Source: a bacterium
GTDB lineage: Bacteria > Patescibacteriota > Microgenomatia > Levybacterales > UBA12049
Length of the DNA stretch: 34,874 bases
Reading direction: 5' to 3'
Assembly: GCA_021820025.1 (NCBI GenBank)
Contig: JAKAEF010000001.1
Span: forward strand, 1-34,874
Both the position numbers and the translations under genes were made by a program. Every line of letters begins with the position of its first letter. Positions within the stretch are counted from its first letter, which is position 1. The notes beneath the pieces were generated by a model that worked only from the letters and a program-made list of their open reading frames with translations, was not told the origin of the DNA and searched no databases. Of the stretch, positions 1-8,881 are shown piece by piece.

Positions 1-912
1 TTACTATTTATTACATTTATAATAGCTGGTGTTGGCTTTGGATTATTTCATTCCATTGCTTTTGGTCTTGTATCAGAATGGTCTGATAGATCAACTAGAG
101 GAAAACAACTTGCAAACTTTACCGCTAGCGGAGACATTGGGAAAATTGCGTTAACAACTGTGTTAACAATTATTATTGGATTTATTGGATGGCGCTTTAC
201 TGCATTTTTTTATGGGATAGTTGCTCTTTTCTGCTTACTGCTATTTATAAAACTTCTTTCATCATCAGAAAAATTTCATACAACAACAAAATCACAAACA
301 ATTTCTGTTCCATTACACGACTTTTTTACAAATATATCTTTTGTTACGGCAAATTTTGTAAACATTTTTGACACTCTGGCAAGTACGTCTCTCTATATCT
401 TTTTACCTTTTTTACTTATGAAAAGAGGAATCAATCCCAGTACGCTTGGTGCTTTTACAGCAATGTTTTTTTTAGGAAATTTTTTAGGGAAAACACTCTT
501 AGGAAGATTAGTAGATAAATATAGCAATACAAAAATATTTATTATTTCAGAAATTTCCATGGCAATTTTTATATTTATTTTGGCCAATGCATTATCTCCA
601 ATTATTATTTTTGGAGCAGCAATAGCTCTTGGTATTTTTACCAAAGGAACTGTTCCTGTTGTAAAAAGTATGATTTCTGAATCTGTAGAACATCATCAAA
701 ATTTTGATAAAGCATTTGGTATTAATACTATTATAGCCAGTACCGCTGCAGCTCTTGCTCCTTTAATTTTAGGATTTTTATCTAATTCTTATGGAATTGT
801 GCTAGCATTTAATTTTTGTGCAGTGAGTGCTCTTCTGGCAATAATACCTGCTACAATTTATAAAATAGTTCATGGAAAACTACCAAAACCTCAACTGGCA
901 ACGGCAGAATAA
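1..912 (+). CDS. MFS transporter, C-terminal part (5' end outside window)
   Basis: The frame is open from base 1, so the gene begins before the window; about 303 residues are visible. The protein is mostly hydrophobic helices, about eight of them, separated by short loops. A short basic/acidic loop with WSDRSTRGKQ (about residues 27-36) resembles the cytoplasmic loop motif of major facilitator superfamily carriers, and a second one, LLGRLVDKYS, follows the central helices as expected for the repeat in the second half. An internal ATG at 160 is not the true start because coding continues upstream. Substrate unknown: neighbours give no clue. The stop codon abuts the stop of the convergent gene with no gap (TAATTA at 910-915). 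Family assignment is confident, function is not. Confidence 0.85.
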   Translation, partial: LLFITFIIAGVGFGLFHSIAFGLVSEWSDRSTRGKQLANFTASGDIGKIALTTVLTIIIGFIGWRFTAFFYGIVALFCLLLFIKLLSSSEKFHTTTKSQTISVPLHDFFTNISFVTANFVNIFDTLASTSLYIFLPFLLMKRGINPSTLGAFTAMFFLGNFLGKTLLGRLVDKYSNTKIFIISEISMAIFIFILANALSPIIIFGAAIALGIFTKGTVPVVKSMISESVEHHQNFDKAFGINTIIASTAAALAPLILGFLSNSYGIVLAFNFCAVSALLAIIPATIYKIVHGKLPKPQLATAE

Positions 913-1689
913 TTAGCCTTTTGGAAAGAGAGCTATCGCGATTTTTTTTGCTCTATGTAAAAGAGGTATATTTTCTTGAGAAACAAGACGGTCTTCTCTT
1001 ATTTTTTCTGGAGCTTTCCCTTCAGCAAAATCTTTAAGAGCTAATATAACATTTTCGTGTTCTATAGGTAAAAGTTTTGCTTGAATTTGCTCAGCTGTAT
1101 GCTTAATAAATTCCTGAACTGGAATACTATTTTCACAATCTTCAGGAGTAATTCTTCTATCAATTTTGGGTAAACCCATTTTTATAGTTCTTATTAAGTT
1201 TCCACGATCAAATTCTTCAGTTACAAAATGTACATCACTTTCTGTCCAAGGGTCTTGGTCTTTTGTAAATAAACAGTACAAAAGTCTTGCACAGCTAACT
1301 CTTGTCCCATACATACCTTTCCCCCCAAAATCTTCATAACCCGGATCCAATGGCCCTGGATGTTGATTTATAATTTTTTTAGGATAGGCAGTAATAACAG
1401 TTTTTGGAAGCAATGGTAACCAACCATTTTGAGAAACAAATTCAGCATTATATTTTTGTAGTGTTTTGAGGATCGCATTTCCAAAATCCTCATCTGTTTG
1501 AAATCCTTTTCTGTTAATAATCTCTGTTGGAATACCAAAAGCTTTTGCTTTTTCAATACCTTTTACATAAGGATTACTGCCTATAACAACAACCGGCATG
1601 ACAAGATTAGTTAAAACGCCATTTTGGGCAGCAGATATAATTGCCTGTGCTGTCGTCCCTCCTCCAGAAATCAAAATTCCCAGTTTCAT
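913..1689 (-). CDS. purN: PurN-like phosphoribosylglycinamide formyltransferase family protein
   Basis: A formyltransferase-fold protein of 258 residues. The N-terminal LGILISGGGTT matches the PurN nucleotide-binding start. The catalytic Asn-x-His is present (N108 and H110 in NQHPGPLDPG) and so is the catalytic Asp (D161 in VHFVTEEFDRG). It is longer than the typical ~210 residues, with an insert after the HPG motif and a C-terminal extension. In purine synthesis PurN formylates GAR using 10-formyl-THF, but no other purine genes lie nearby, so the substrate could differ. The start at 1689 was chosen over 1725 because a good promoter (TTGACG, 17 bp, TACAAT) lies inside the longer frame and its -10 box ends 7 bases before this ATG. 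Confidence 0.72.
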   Translation of the reverse strand: MKLGILISGGGTTAQAIISAAQNGVLTNLVMPVVVIGSNPYVKGIEKAKAFGIPTEIINRKGFQTDEDFGNAILKTLQKYNAEFVSQNGWLPLLPKTVITAYPKKIINQHPGPLDPGYEDFGGKGMYGTRVSCARLLYCLFTKDQDPWTESDVHFVTEEFDRGNLIRTIKMGLPKIDRRITPEDCENSIPVQEFIKHTAEQIQAKLLPIEHENVILALKDFAEGKAPEKIREDRLVSQENIPLLHRAKKIAIALFPKG

Positions 1690-1696
1690 AACATGT

Positions 1697-1725
1697 ATTG
1701 TAAATTGAATAGGATTCTTCGTCAA
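1697..1725 (-). promoter_or_regulatory. Promoter of the purN-like gene, leaderless geometry
   Basis: On the minus strand, TTGACG (1720-1725) and TACAAT (1697-1702) are separated by 17 bp. Only 7 bases separate the -10 box from the ATG at 1689, so transcription should begin at or within a base of the start codon. Confidence 0.6.
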
Positions 1726-1740
1726 TTAGAGTAACTAAAG

Positions 1741-2070
1741 TTATTTCTTTTTCTTTTTTAATACTCTTATATCATTATGAAATTCTTCTTTTAATTTTTT
1801 TGTCGCTAGAATCATTTTTTCTTCAACATTTTCAATTCTTGCTCTCAAAAATTTCCAAATATGATCATGATTATCATGATACACATGTGCTAAGAACATT
1901 TTTTTATCTTTTTCAGGAAGTTCTGAAAGAATTACATCTAAAATAATCGTATGCACATTGGTTTTAATAATGGCAATGAGATGTTCCTTCTCTTGAGGTT
2001 TTAAAGATAACTGATCTAATTCTATAATTAAGGAATCGATCTCTATAATATGATCATAAAATTGTTTCAT
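1741..2070 (-). CDS. Small conserved-looking helical protein (109 aa)
   Basis: Starts at MKQFYDHIIEID, two bases after the stop of the upstream gene, so it is probably translated from the same mRNA; a longer frame to 2214 would run through that gene and is not credible. The protein is charged and predicted all-helical. It has an acidic leucine-rich segment (LIIELDQLSLKPQEKEHL), a His/Asp-rich centre (HVYHDNHDHIW) and a very basic tail ending in KKKKK. The pattern LPEKDKK after a helix resembles small CPR proteins grouped as DUF5663, but that is recall from pattern only. No function can be assigned; the coiled-coil-like character suggests an interaction partner of the secreted protein upstream or an RNA/nucleoid binder. 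Confidence 0.55.
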   Translation of the reverse strand: MKQFYDHIIEIDSLIIELDQLSLKPQEKEHLIAIIKTNVHTIILDVILSELPEKDKKMFLAHVYHDNHDHIWKFLRARIENVEEKMILATKKLKEEFHNDIRVLKKKKK

Positions 2071-2072
2071 AG

Positions 2073-2960
2073 TTATTGTAACGATTGTACCGGCCCAAGC
2101 GGTACCGATGAATCCTGAATAAAAAATATTAAAACAGCCCCCTTTGCTGCTCCGTCCACCCTTCCTAAGTATTGCATAACTTCTGGTGATCCGCCAAAGC
2201 TTTTTCCAGTCCATTCTGATGGTCCGGAATCAGCAATATCTGCAACAATTGCGCGTCCATTATTTGGATTTACAACAAGCACTTTTCTATATTTAAAAAA
2301 ATTATTGTATTCGGCTACATGCTGCATGTATCCGGGAGATAAAAACGTCTCTACTGCAACATAGTACTTTTCCCGTAATTTATCTTCTTGTGTCAACTGA
2401 CTCTCTGATGGAGCAAAATAACCCCACGCTCCAAGACCCGGTGCCATACCTGAAGACCAATACAAAGACGCATCTGTAGAATTATCAAAGTGTGAATCCA
2501 TTGTATTACCTGGATATAAAGCTAAATGCTGCTCTTCACCAATATATCCATAAGTTCTATTAAGTCGAATGCCATTTAGTTCTGGCGTTACTTGAATACC
2601 ATAGGTACTACTCAAAAGTTGAGCTATATTTTTCTCTTCATCTGGGATTAAAGGTCTTATTTCATGAGGTAAAACATTATATAAATCAGAAAAGAAAAAG
2701 GTTTTTTTATCTAAATTAAGAAACTGCTCTTGAGCGTATGCAGGAGTTACTTTTGCAGACAAATTTCCTGAAGAAGATAGCAATAAAAACCCAACTAAGC
2801 TACTAAGCATCCATTGCTTTGGCCTATTTACAAACCAATCCAAAACATCTGCATGCTTATTCCATAAAGAAGCTTGAAGTTCTTTGTGGCGATCTGTCCA
2901 TTTTTGAGCAAGCGCGTCATAATGGGAGACCTTCTTCTTAAAAAAGGGCAGCTGTACCAT
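2073..2960 (-). CDS. Secreted or anchored protein with a double-psi beta-barrel-like C-terminus
   Basis: 295 residues from the ATG at 2960, chosen because TATGAT ends 6 bases upstream and residues of the longer frame look non-coding. A cytoplasmic basic N-terminus of about 50 residues is followed by one hydrophobic segment (MLSSLVGFLLLSSSGNLSA) and then a long extracellular part. Near the C-terminus, VVNPNNGRAIVADIADSGPS followed by a conserved-looking SPEVMQYLG and a final beta strand resembles the barrel of RlpA/3D-domain cell-wall proteins, where the Asp in the DxGP turn is conserved. It lies 2 bp upstream of the small helical gene. I infer a cell-envelope role, perhaps peptidoglycan binding or cleavage; the family assignment is tentative and no catalytic residues can be proven. 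Confidence 0.65.
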   Translation of the reverse strand: MVQLPFFKKKVSHYDALAQKWTDRHKELQASLWNKHADVLDWFVNRPKQWMLSSLVGFLLLSSSGNLSAKVTPAYAQEQFLNLDKKTFFFSDLYNVLPHEIRPLIPDEEKNIAQLLSSTYGIQVTPELNGIRLNRTYGYIGEEQHLALYPGNTMDSHFDNSTDASLYWSSGMAPGLGAWGYFAPSESQLTQEDKLREKYYVAVETFLSPGYMQHVAEYNNFFKYRKVLVVNPNNGRAIVADIADSGPSEWTGKSFGGSPEVMQYLGRVDGAAKGAVLIFFIQDSSVPLGPVQSLQ

Positions 2961-3037
2961 AGAATTATCATAGCAAATAAAATAGCAAGAAGTCAGCAAC
3001 CTATCGTAAAGTTGGTAAATTTACTATAATACAAGCT

Positions 3038-4003
3038 ATGACAAATCAAACAAGCCAATTACCAGAAAAATTTCTGACTAGATTATCAGAAATGTATAGT
3101 CCAGAAGAGCAAAAACAAATACTACAAGCTTTCTCTCATAAAAATCCACCTACTTTTCGGGCAAATACATTAAAGATTTCACCTGAAGAATTAAGAGAGG
3201 AATTAGCAAAGCAAGACATACTTGTAGAAACTGTTCCCTGGTATAAAGATGCATTTATTTTAATTAATCAACCACAAAAAGTATTGACAGCAACACAATT
3301 GTATACCGATGGGTATTTTTATGTGCAAAGTTTATCTAGTATGATCCCACCGCTTGTTTTAGATCCAAAACCTGGAAAAAAAATACTTGATATTACTGCA
3401 GCACCTGGCAGTAAAACAACACAAATGGCAGCTTTAATGGCAAATAGTGGAGAAATTATTGCAAATGACAAAAGTAGAGTACGGTTATATAAACTTGAAG
3501 CAAATTTAAAACAACAAGGAGTAACAAATACAAAAATTACTTATATGCCAGCCCAAACAATTTGGAAAAAGTTTCCTGAATATTTTGATAAGACACTTGT
3601 CGATGTTCCGTGTAGTATGGAAGGAAGATTTTTTATAGAAAATCCAAAGAGTTTTGTAGATTGGTCGACAAATAAGATAGACTTTTTGCAAGATATTCAA
3701 AAATATATCCTAAGATCTGCAATTTCTGCAACCAAGGTAGGTGGTGAAATTGTGTATTCAACCTGTACACTCTCTCCAGAAGAAAATGAATCTGTTATTG
3801 ATTGGATACTCAAAAAAGAGCAAGGTGCTATTGTTATTGAACCAATTCAAATACCAAATTTGGAATTTGCTAAAACGCTAACTCATTGGAAACAAAAAAT
3901 CTATAATCCTGAAATTAGTAATACTGCTAGAATTTTACCTTCTCTGTTAATGGAAGGATTTTTTATAGCAAAACTTAAAAAAATTAGATCAACTCTCCAA
4001 TAG
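3038..4003 (+). CDS. RsmB/NOL1/NOP2/Sun-family RNA (cytosine-5) methyltransferase
   Basis: A complete m5C RNA methyltransferase of 321 residues. The SAM-binding motif DITAAPGSKTTQMA is at 118-131, the acidic motif II is in ANDKS (142-146), the motif IV Pro-Cys is in DVPCSMEGRF (C192), and the catalytic motif VI Cys is in STCTLSPEE (C243). Both cysteines needed for nucleophilic attack and product release are kept. An N-terminal RNA-binding part is seen in residues 1-100. The likely substrate is 16S rRNA as for RsmB or RsmF, but the exact cytosine cannot be told, so no symbol is given. TATAAT at 3025-3030 ends 7 bases before the ATG, implying a leaderless transcript. It converges on secA across a 319 bp gap. 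Confidence 0.88.
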   Translation: MTNQTSQLPEKFLTRLSEMYSPEEQKQILQAFSHKNPPTFRANTLKISPEELREELAKQDILVETVPWYKDAFILINQPQKVLTATQLYTDGYFYVQSLSSMIPPLVLDPKPGKKILDITAAPGSKTTQMAALMANSGEIIANDKSRVRLYKLEANLKQQGVTNTKITYMPAQTIWKKFPEYFDKTLVDVPCSMEGRFFIENPKSFVDWSTNKIDFLQDIQKYILRSAISATKVGGEIVYSTCTLSPEENESVIDWILKKEQGAIVIEPIQIPNLEFAKTLTHWKQKIYNPEISNTARILPSLLMEGFFIAKLKKIRSTLQ

Positions 4004-4322
4004 ATTACTTGCCTTTATTTCAAAAAAATTTCTACAATGTTTTTCGTGTTTACTTTTTTTTACACATCCTACTGCGTTGAGAACATTTCTCCTTGCTTGC
4101 TATTCTTGGAGCAATTATTACAACAATCTCCCTTCAGGCATATGTAAAAATTACAAAATGGTTTAATACGAGAAGAGCAAGAACATATGTTAGCGCTATC
4201 AGAAACCTTATCCCGCATTTATTTATGCAATCGCTGTTTATTTTACTTGTATTAATGTGAAGTTGGTCGGGAATTTAGATATTTGCTAATTTAAAATTTT
4301 GAAAAAAACAATTAACATTTAG
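4004..4322. other. Intergenic region between convergent genes, with a membrane-protein-like remnant
   Basis: No intact gene of normal length. On the plus strand, frame 4093-4260 (TTG start, TGA stop) encodes about 55 residues: a hydrophobic stretch (LLAILGAIITTISL), a basic centre (WFNTRRARTY) and a second hydrophobic stretch (FMQSLFILLVLM). Upstream at 4038 a short ATG frame in another phase gives MFFVFTFFYTSY before drifting. This looks like a decayed or frameshifted small membrane protein, but a chance AT-rich frame is possible, and no ribosome-binding site is visible. A short inverted repeat (ATTAAC/GTTAAT, 4311-4327) overlaps the secA stop; it is too weak to call a terminator. Confidence 0.3.
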
Positions 4323-6971
4323 TTAATTAGGATAATGACATTTTTTGTATTTCTTCCCAGATCCACACCAGCAAGGATCATTTCTTCCAGGTTTTTTATC
4401 TGTTTTTTTTGGTTGCTTTTTACTGTTAGTTGAAACTTCTTGTGCTGGTGTATTTTCTTGAATATTTTGTATTGGTTGATTGGCTGGCTGAATTTGAATT
4501 TTGTAAATTCTATGAACTATTTCATCATCAATTCTGCCAATTAATTTTTCAAATAATTTAAATGCTTCATTTTTATACTCTACCAATGGATCTCTTTGTC
4601 CATATCCTCTCAGACCAATTCCTTGTCTTAGATTTTCTATTACATCTAAATGATCCATCCAAATCGTATCAATAACAGAAAGCATGACAAATCGTTCAAT
4701 TTGTCTTGCCAAATCTGTTCCAAGATTTTGTTCTCGTTTGTTATATAAATCTATTGCAACATTTGTTAAAAACTCTGTTTTTTCTAAAGGAGCATGATAT
4801 TGTTCTAACTGCATTACTAATTGTTTTTGGGAATTTTCATCAAAAGGAATTATTGTAATAAATTCTGAAATAATTTTTTCATTACTTCCCTCTGCTTCTC
4901 CAAGCATGACAACTTCCGCGACAGATGCAGAAATTTTTTCTAAAATATCATTTTTTAATGCCTCTTTGTCTGTACTTTCTAAAATTTTCTTTCTTCTAAC
5001 ATAAATAATTTCACGTTGCTTATTTAATACATCATCATAATCAACTAAATGCTTTCTCATATCAAAATTAAATCCTTCAACTTTTATTTGTGCTTGTTCT
5101 ATTGCACGAGAAACCAATGGGTGAGTAAGCGGCACATCTTCTGGCATATTAAATCGCGTCATCATATTGGCAATTGCTTCTCCTCCAAAAAGTCGCATAA
5201 TTTCGTCATCTAATGCTACATAAAATTGAGAAGTTCCTGGATCTCCTTGTCGACCTGCTCGACCTCTTAGTTGGTTATCAATTCTTCGGGATTCATGTCG
5301 TTCTGTACCAATAATAAATAATCCTCCTAATTCCAAAACTTCTTTATGCTGCTTTTCCCATTTTTTGTATTCTGGAGAACTTGTTTTTGTTGTTCCATCT
5401 GTATTTTTAGGAGTTTCTCCTCCTAAAATAATATCTACTCCTCGACCCGCCATATTGGTTGCAACAGTTACAGACCCTTTTTCTCCTGCTTTTGCAATAA
5501 TTTCTGCTTCTCTTTCATGATTTTTTGCATTTAATACTTCATGTTTAATTCCCCGTCGTTGTAACAGTTGAGAAACAATTTCGTTTTTATCGATTGACGT
5601 TGTACCAACTAAAACAGGTTGTCCTCTTTTATGTGCTTTTTCAATTGCATCAACAACTGCTGTATATTTTGCTCTTCCTGTTTTATAGACAGCATCAGAT
5701 AAATCAATTCTTTGTACATTTTTGTTTGTTGGTATAACAACAACGTCTAATTTATAAATTTTGTGAAATTCTTCTGCTTCTGTTACTGCTGTACCTGTCA
5801 TACCTGCTAATTTCTCATACATACGGAAATAATTTTGCAAAGAAACAGTTGCCAATGTTTTTGATTCTCTCTGTATAGGAACATTTTCTTTTGCTTCTAT
5901 TGCCTGATGCAATCCTTCTGAAAGTCTTCTTCCAACCATTAAGCGACCTGTAAATTCATCTACCAAAATCACTTGATTATCTTTTATAATGTAATCTTTT
6001 TCTCTATGGAAAAGTGTTTTGGCTTTAAGTGCAGCTTCTAAATGATAAACAGTATCAAAATCTTTTTCGTAAATATCCGCAATACCAAATAATTTTTCTA
6101 TTTTTGCAATTCCATGTTCTGTTAAATGTGCTGTGCGCAGTTTCTCATCTATTTTAAAATCAGTATCTGCCGATAATTTTTCAACAATTTTTGCATATTC
6201 ATAATATTTTTGTGTTGGAACTTCATCTGGAGCAGAGATAATATGTGGCGTTCTTGCTTCATCAATTAATACAGAATCAACTTCATCAACAATAGCAAAA
6301 TAATATCCTCTTTGAACCAATTGGCTGCTATCTTGTGCCATATTGTCTCTCAAATAATCAAATCCAAATTCTGAATTAATACCATACACGACATCTGCTG
6401 CATATGCCTCTTTTCGAGAAACTTCTTTTAAATGAACTAATCTAAAATCAGTTGCTTTTTCATTTACATATTTCGGATCGTAGATAAAAGATTGTTCGTT
6501 AATAATTGCACTTACACTGACTCCCAATAAATGGAAAACAGGCCCCATCCATCCAGCATCTCTTCTAGCCAAATAATCATTAACAGTTACCAAATGTACG
6601 TTTTTACCGGTTAAGCTATGTAAATAAAGTGCCGGAACTGCAGACATAGTTTTTCCTTCTCCTGTTTTTTGTTCTGCTATTTTGCCTGATGCCAAAGTAA
6701 TTGCTGCCATAAGTTGTACGTCATAATGACGCATTCCTAGTGTCCTAACGGCTGCTTCTCTAACAAGAGCAAAGGCCTCGGGTAAAAGCATTTCTATTGG
6801 GTCACCATCTTGAATTCTTTCTTTAAATTCCAAAGTTTTTTTTACAAAATCTGCGACTTTTAGTTTTTTAAATTTTTCTTCAAAACTGTTAATTTGGGCA
6901 ACAAGAGGCAAAAGCTTATTTACTTCTTTTTCATTAGAATCAAATAGTTTGGAAAAAAGGGAAAACGCCAT
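4323..6971 (-). CDS. secA: Preprotein translocase ATPase SecA
   Basis: Full-length SecA (882 aa), the motor that drives unfolded preproteins through SecYEG at the cytoplasmic membrane. Visible landmarks are RHYDVQL (81-87) followed by the Walker A GEGKT (104-108), the Walker B/DEAD-type DEVDSVLIDEARTP, the helicase motif GTTSIDKNE, MAGRGVDI and QLRGRAGRQGDPG of nucleotide-binding domain 2, and the C-terminal zinc site (C867, C869, C878, H879 in PCWCGSGKKYKKCH) used for SecB or ribosome contact. A Gln/Pro/Lys linker precedes the zinc site. It is a single-gene transcription unit with its own promoter, whose -10 hexamer ends 6 bases before the ATG. Confidence 0.98.
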   Translation of the reverse strand: MAFSLFSKLFDSNEKEVNKLLPLVAQINSFEEKFKKLKVADFVKKTLEFKERIQDGDPIEMLLPEAFALVREAAVRTLGMRHYDVQLMAAITLASGKIAEQKTGEGKTMSAVPALYLHSLTGKNVHLVTVNDYLARRDAGWMGPVFHLLGVSVSAIINEQSFIYDPKYVNEKATDFRLVHLKEVSRKEAYAADVVYGINSEFGFDYLRDNMAQDSSQLVQRGYYFAIVDEVDSVLIDEARTPHIISAPDEVPTQKYYEYAKIVEKLSADTDFKIDEKLRTAHLTEHGIAKIEKLFGIADIYEKDFDTVYHLEAALKAKTLFHREKDYIIKDNQVILVDEFTGRLMVGRRLSEGLHQAIEAKENVPIQRESKTLATVSLQNYFRMYEKLAGMTGTAVTEAEEFHKIYKLDVVVIPTNKNVQRIDLSDAVYKTGRAKYTAVVDAIEKAHKRGQPVLVGTTSIDKNEIVSQLLQRRGIKHEVLNAKNHEREAEIIAKAGEKGSVTVATNMAGRGVDIILGGETPKNTDGTTKTSSPEYKKWEKQHKEVLELGGLFIIGTERHESRRIDNQLRGRAGRQGDPGTSQFYVALDDEIMRLFGGEAIANMMTRFNMPEDVPLTHPLVSRAIEQAQIKVEGFNFDMRKHLVDYDDVLNKQREIIYVRRKKILESTDKEALKNDILEKISASVAEVVMLGEAEGSNEKIISEFITIIPFDENSQKQLVMQLEQYHAPLEKTEFLTNVAIDLYNKREQNLGTDLARQIERFVMLSVIDTIWMDHLDVIENLRQGIGLRGYGQRDPLVEYKNEAFKLFEKLIGRIDDEIVHRIYKIQIQPANQPIQNIQENTPAQEVSTNSKKQPKKTDKKPGRNDPCWCGSGKKYKKCHYPN

Positions 6972-6977
6972 ATATTT

Positions 6978-7006
6978 ATCTTAACACAACATGAATCTAG
7001 CTTCAA
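6978..7006 (-). promoter_or_regulatory. secA promoter, leaderless geometry
   Basis: On the minus strand, TTGAAG (7001-7006), a 17 bp spacer and TAAGAT (6978-6983) end 6 bases before the secA ATG at 6971. The usual start site, 7 bases past the hexamer, is the A of the ATG. The -35 box lies just before the end of serS (7013). Confidence 0.5.
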
Positions 7007-7012
7007 TCAAAG

Positions 7013-8269
7013 CTACTTTTTGGGAGATATTGTATCCTTTCCCAGGTATTTTTGAAGGACTTCTGGAATAACAATACTTCCATCTTTTTGTTGATAATTT
7101 TCTAAAATTGCAATTAATGTTCTTCCAATAGCAAATGCCGTTCCATTTAATACATTTACATATTTTTTTTCTTGTCCGTCTGTGTATTTAATATTAAGTC
7201 TCTTTGACTGGAAATTAGTAATTGTTGATGCACTGGTTACTTCTCTATATTTATTTTGTCCAGGCATCCATGCTTCTATGTCGTATTTTCTTGCAGTTGG
7301 AAAACCTAAATCTCCAGTGCACATTTTAACAACTTGATATGGAATTTTTAATAGTTGGAATAATTTTTCTTCAAGAGACAATAAATATTCATGCGCTTCG
7401 TCATCTTTTCCTTCTTCTACCATCATAACCATTTCTACTTTATCAAATTGATGGACACGTAAAATTCCTCTGGTATCTTTTCCATAACTTCCCGCTTCCC
7501 GTCTAAATGCTGTAGAAAATCCGGCAATTTTTAAGGGCAATTGTTTTTTATCTACTGTTGTGTCCATATACATTGGTACTAAAGAATGCTCAGCAGTTCC
7601 TACCAATGTTAAACCATCTTTTTCCAAATGAAACATATCTTCTGATCCACCATGTTCCATATATCCCATACCTTTCATTGTTGTTGTTTTAATTAAAACT
7701 GGTGGAACCACTGGAGTAAATCCTTCTTGCAATAATGTATTAAATGCCAACTGAACTAATGCAAATTCTAATAATGCTCCTTCATTTTTTAAATAATTAA
7801 ATCTTGCGCCACTTACTTTTCCTGCAGATTTAACATCTATAATGTCTAATGCTTCACCTAATTCCAAATGATCTTTTGGAGTAAAATCAAATGTTGGAGG
7901 TTCTCCCCACGTTTTTACAACATCGTTTTCTGTATCATTTTTACCAACCTTTACATCTGGTTTTGGAAGATTTGGAATAAGAGACAATTTTTCTGTTAAT
8001 AATTTTTCTGCTTGTTCTAAGTGAAGTGATTCTTTTTCTAAGTCTTCTTTTATTTGTTTCCCTTTTGCAATTTGTTCTGGAGCTGGCTTGCCTTTAATTT
8101 CTTTTGCTTGTGTATTTCTTTCTTCTTGAAGTTTTTGAACTATTTTTTGTGCTTCGTGTCTTTTTTTATCTAACTCAAGAATTTCTGCAACATTAACTGT
8201 TACACCTTTACTTAAAGCTGCCTTAGCAACTTGTTCCGCATTTTCTCTAAAAAATTTTATGTCTATCAT
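7013..8269 (-). CDS. serS: Seryl-tRNA synthetase
   Basis: Class II seryl-tRNA synthetase of 418 residues. It has the N-terminal helical hairpin that grips the long variable arm of tRNA-Ser (charged heptad-like region about 25-105) and the catalytic core. Motif 2 is seen as FRREAGSYGKDTRGILRVHQF and motif 3 as GTAFAIGRTLIAILENYQ; the latter departs from the common NGSGLAVGRT. The TSASTITNFQSKRLNIKY region contributes to the active site. The start MIDIKFFREN at 8269 fits the family; a longer frame to 8320 would only extend into the upstream gene. Its ATG overlaps the upstream stop as ATGA (4 bp), indicating translational coupling in the lysS-HD-rdgB-serS operon. Confidence 0.97.
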   Translation of the reverse strand: MIDIKFFRENAEQVAKAALSKGVTVNVAEILELDKKRHEAQKIVQKLQEERNTQAKEIKGKPAPEQIAKGKQIKEDLEKESLHLEQAEKLLTEKLSLIPNLPKPDVKVGKNDTENDVVKTWGEPPTFDFTPKDHLELGEALDIIDVKSAGKVSGARFNYLKNEGALLEFALVQLAFNTLLQEGFTPVVPPVLIKTTTMKGMGYMEHGGSEDMFHLEKDGLTLVGTAEHSLVPMYMDTTVDKKQLPLKIAGFSTAFRREAGSYGKDTRGILRVHQFDKVEMVMMVEEGKDDEAHEYLLSLEEKLFQLLKIPYQVVKMCTGDLGFPTARKYDIEAWMPGQNKYREVTSASTITNFQSKRLNIKYTDGQEKKYVNVLNGTAFAIGRTLIAILENYQQKDGSIVIPEVLQKYLGKDTISPKK

Positions 8270-8877
8270 ATGTGCAGCTGTTCTTTTATTATAGATTTTA
8301 TTGCATTTACTGCCTTCCATCGGTGATTATACTCTTTCATCTCTCTATCGGTCAATTCGCTTTCATGATAGTATTTGTTTATTTCTGGTAAGTAAAAAAA
8401 CGATCTGTAGGGATATCCATGAAGTACTTTTATAAGTGGCTCTTTCGCAATGACTCCTTCAACATGTCCATTTACTTGCCAATAGGAGCCCTCAGGAAGA
8501 GCCAAAGTAATGACTGTTTGAAAAACAGCTTTTCTATTATCCTCTGGTAATTCTTTTGCTACTTTTTTCATTTTTTCAATAATTGCATCATCTTTTCCCT
8601 CTGGTCCTGCCCAGTACCTACTTTGTACCCCAGGTTCATTATTTAAAGCGCTAATTTCAAGACCACCGTCATCACTAATTGCGGGTATTCCTGATAATTT
8701 TGCATAGGTAACAGCTTTTAATCTTGAATTTTCTTCGTAAGTGGTCCCTGTTTCTTCAACATCTTGGGATATTCCTACATCTTTAAGTGAAACTAATTTA
8801 ACAGGAAGATCTTTTAAAAATTCTCCTATCTCTTTTATTTTTCCTTTATTTGTAGTTGCAATAAGCAGCTTTTGCAT
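8266..8877 (-). CDS. RdgB/HAM1-family non-canonical purine NTP pyrophosphatase, divergent
   Basis: 203 residues from the ATG at 8877. The family N-terminus (LLIATTNKGKIKE, 4-16) and the catalytic-acid segment SDDGGLEI (68-75) are clear. These enzymes hydrolyse XTP, dITP and ITP to monophosphates and so clean the nucleotide pool. The substrate-pocket motifs are altered: the usual GFGYDPxF is GYPYRSFF (154-161), replacing the Asp by Arg, and the usual SHRxxA is NHRWKA (184-189). His and Arg of the latter are kept. Substrate range may therefore differ. The longer frame start at 8934 lies inside the HD gene and was rejected. Overlaps serS by 4 bp and follows the HD gene by 4 bp. Confidence 0.8.
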   Translation of the reverse strand: MQKLLIATTNKGKIKEIGEFLKDLPVKLVSLKDVGISQDVEETGTTYEENSRLKAVTYAKLSGIPAISDDGGLEISALNNEPGVQSRYWAGPEGKDDAIIEKMKKVAKELPEDNRKAVFQTVITLALPEGSYWQVNGHVEGVIAKEPLIKVLHGYPYRSFFYLPEINKYYHESELTDREMKEYNHRWKAVNAIKSIIKEQLHI

Positions 8878-8881
8878 AGAG

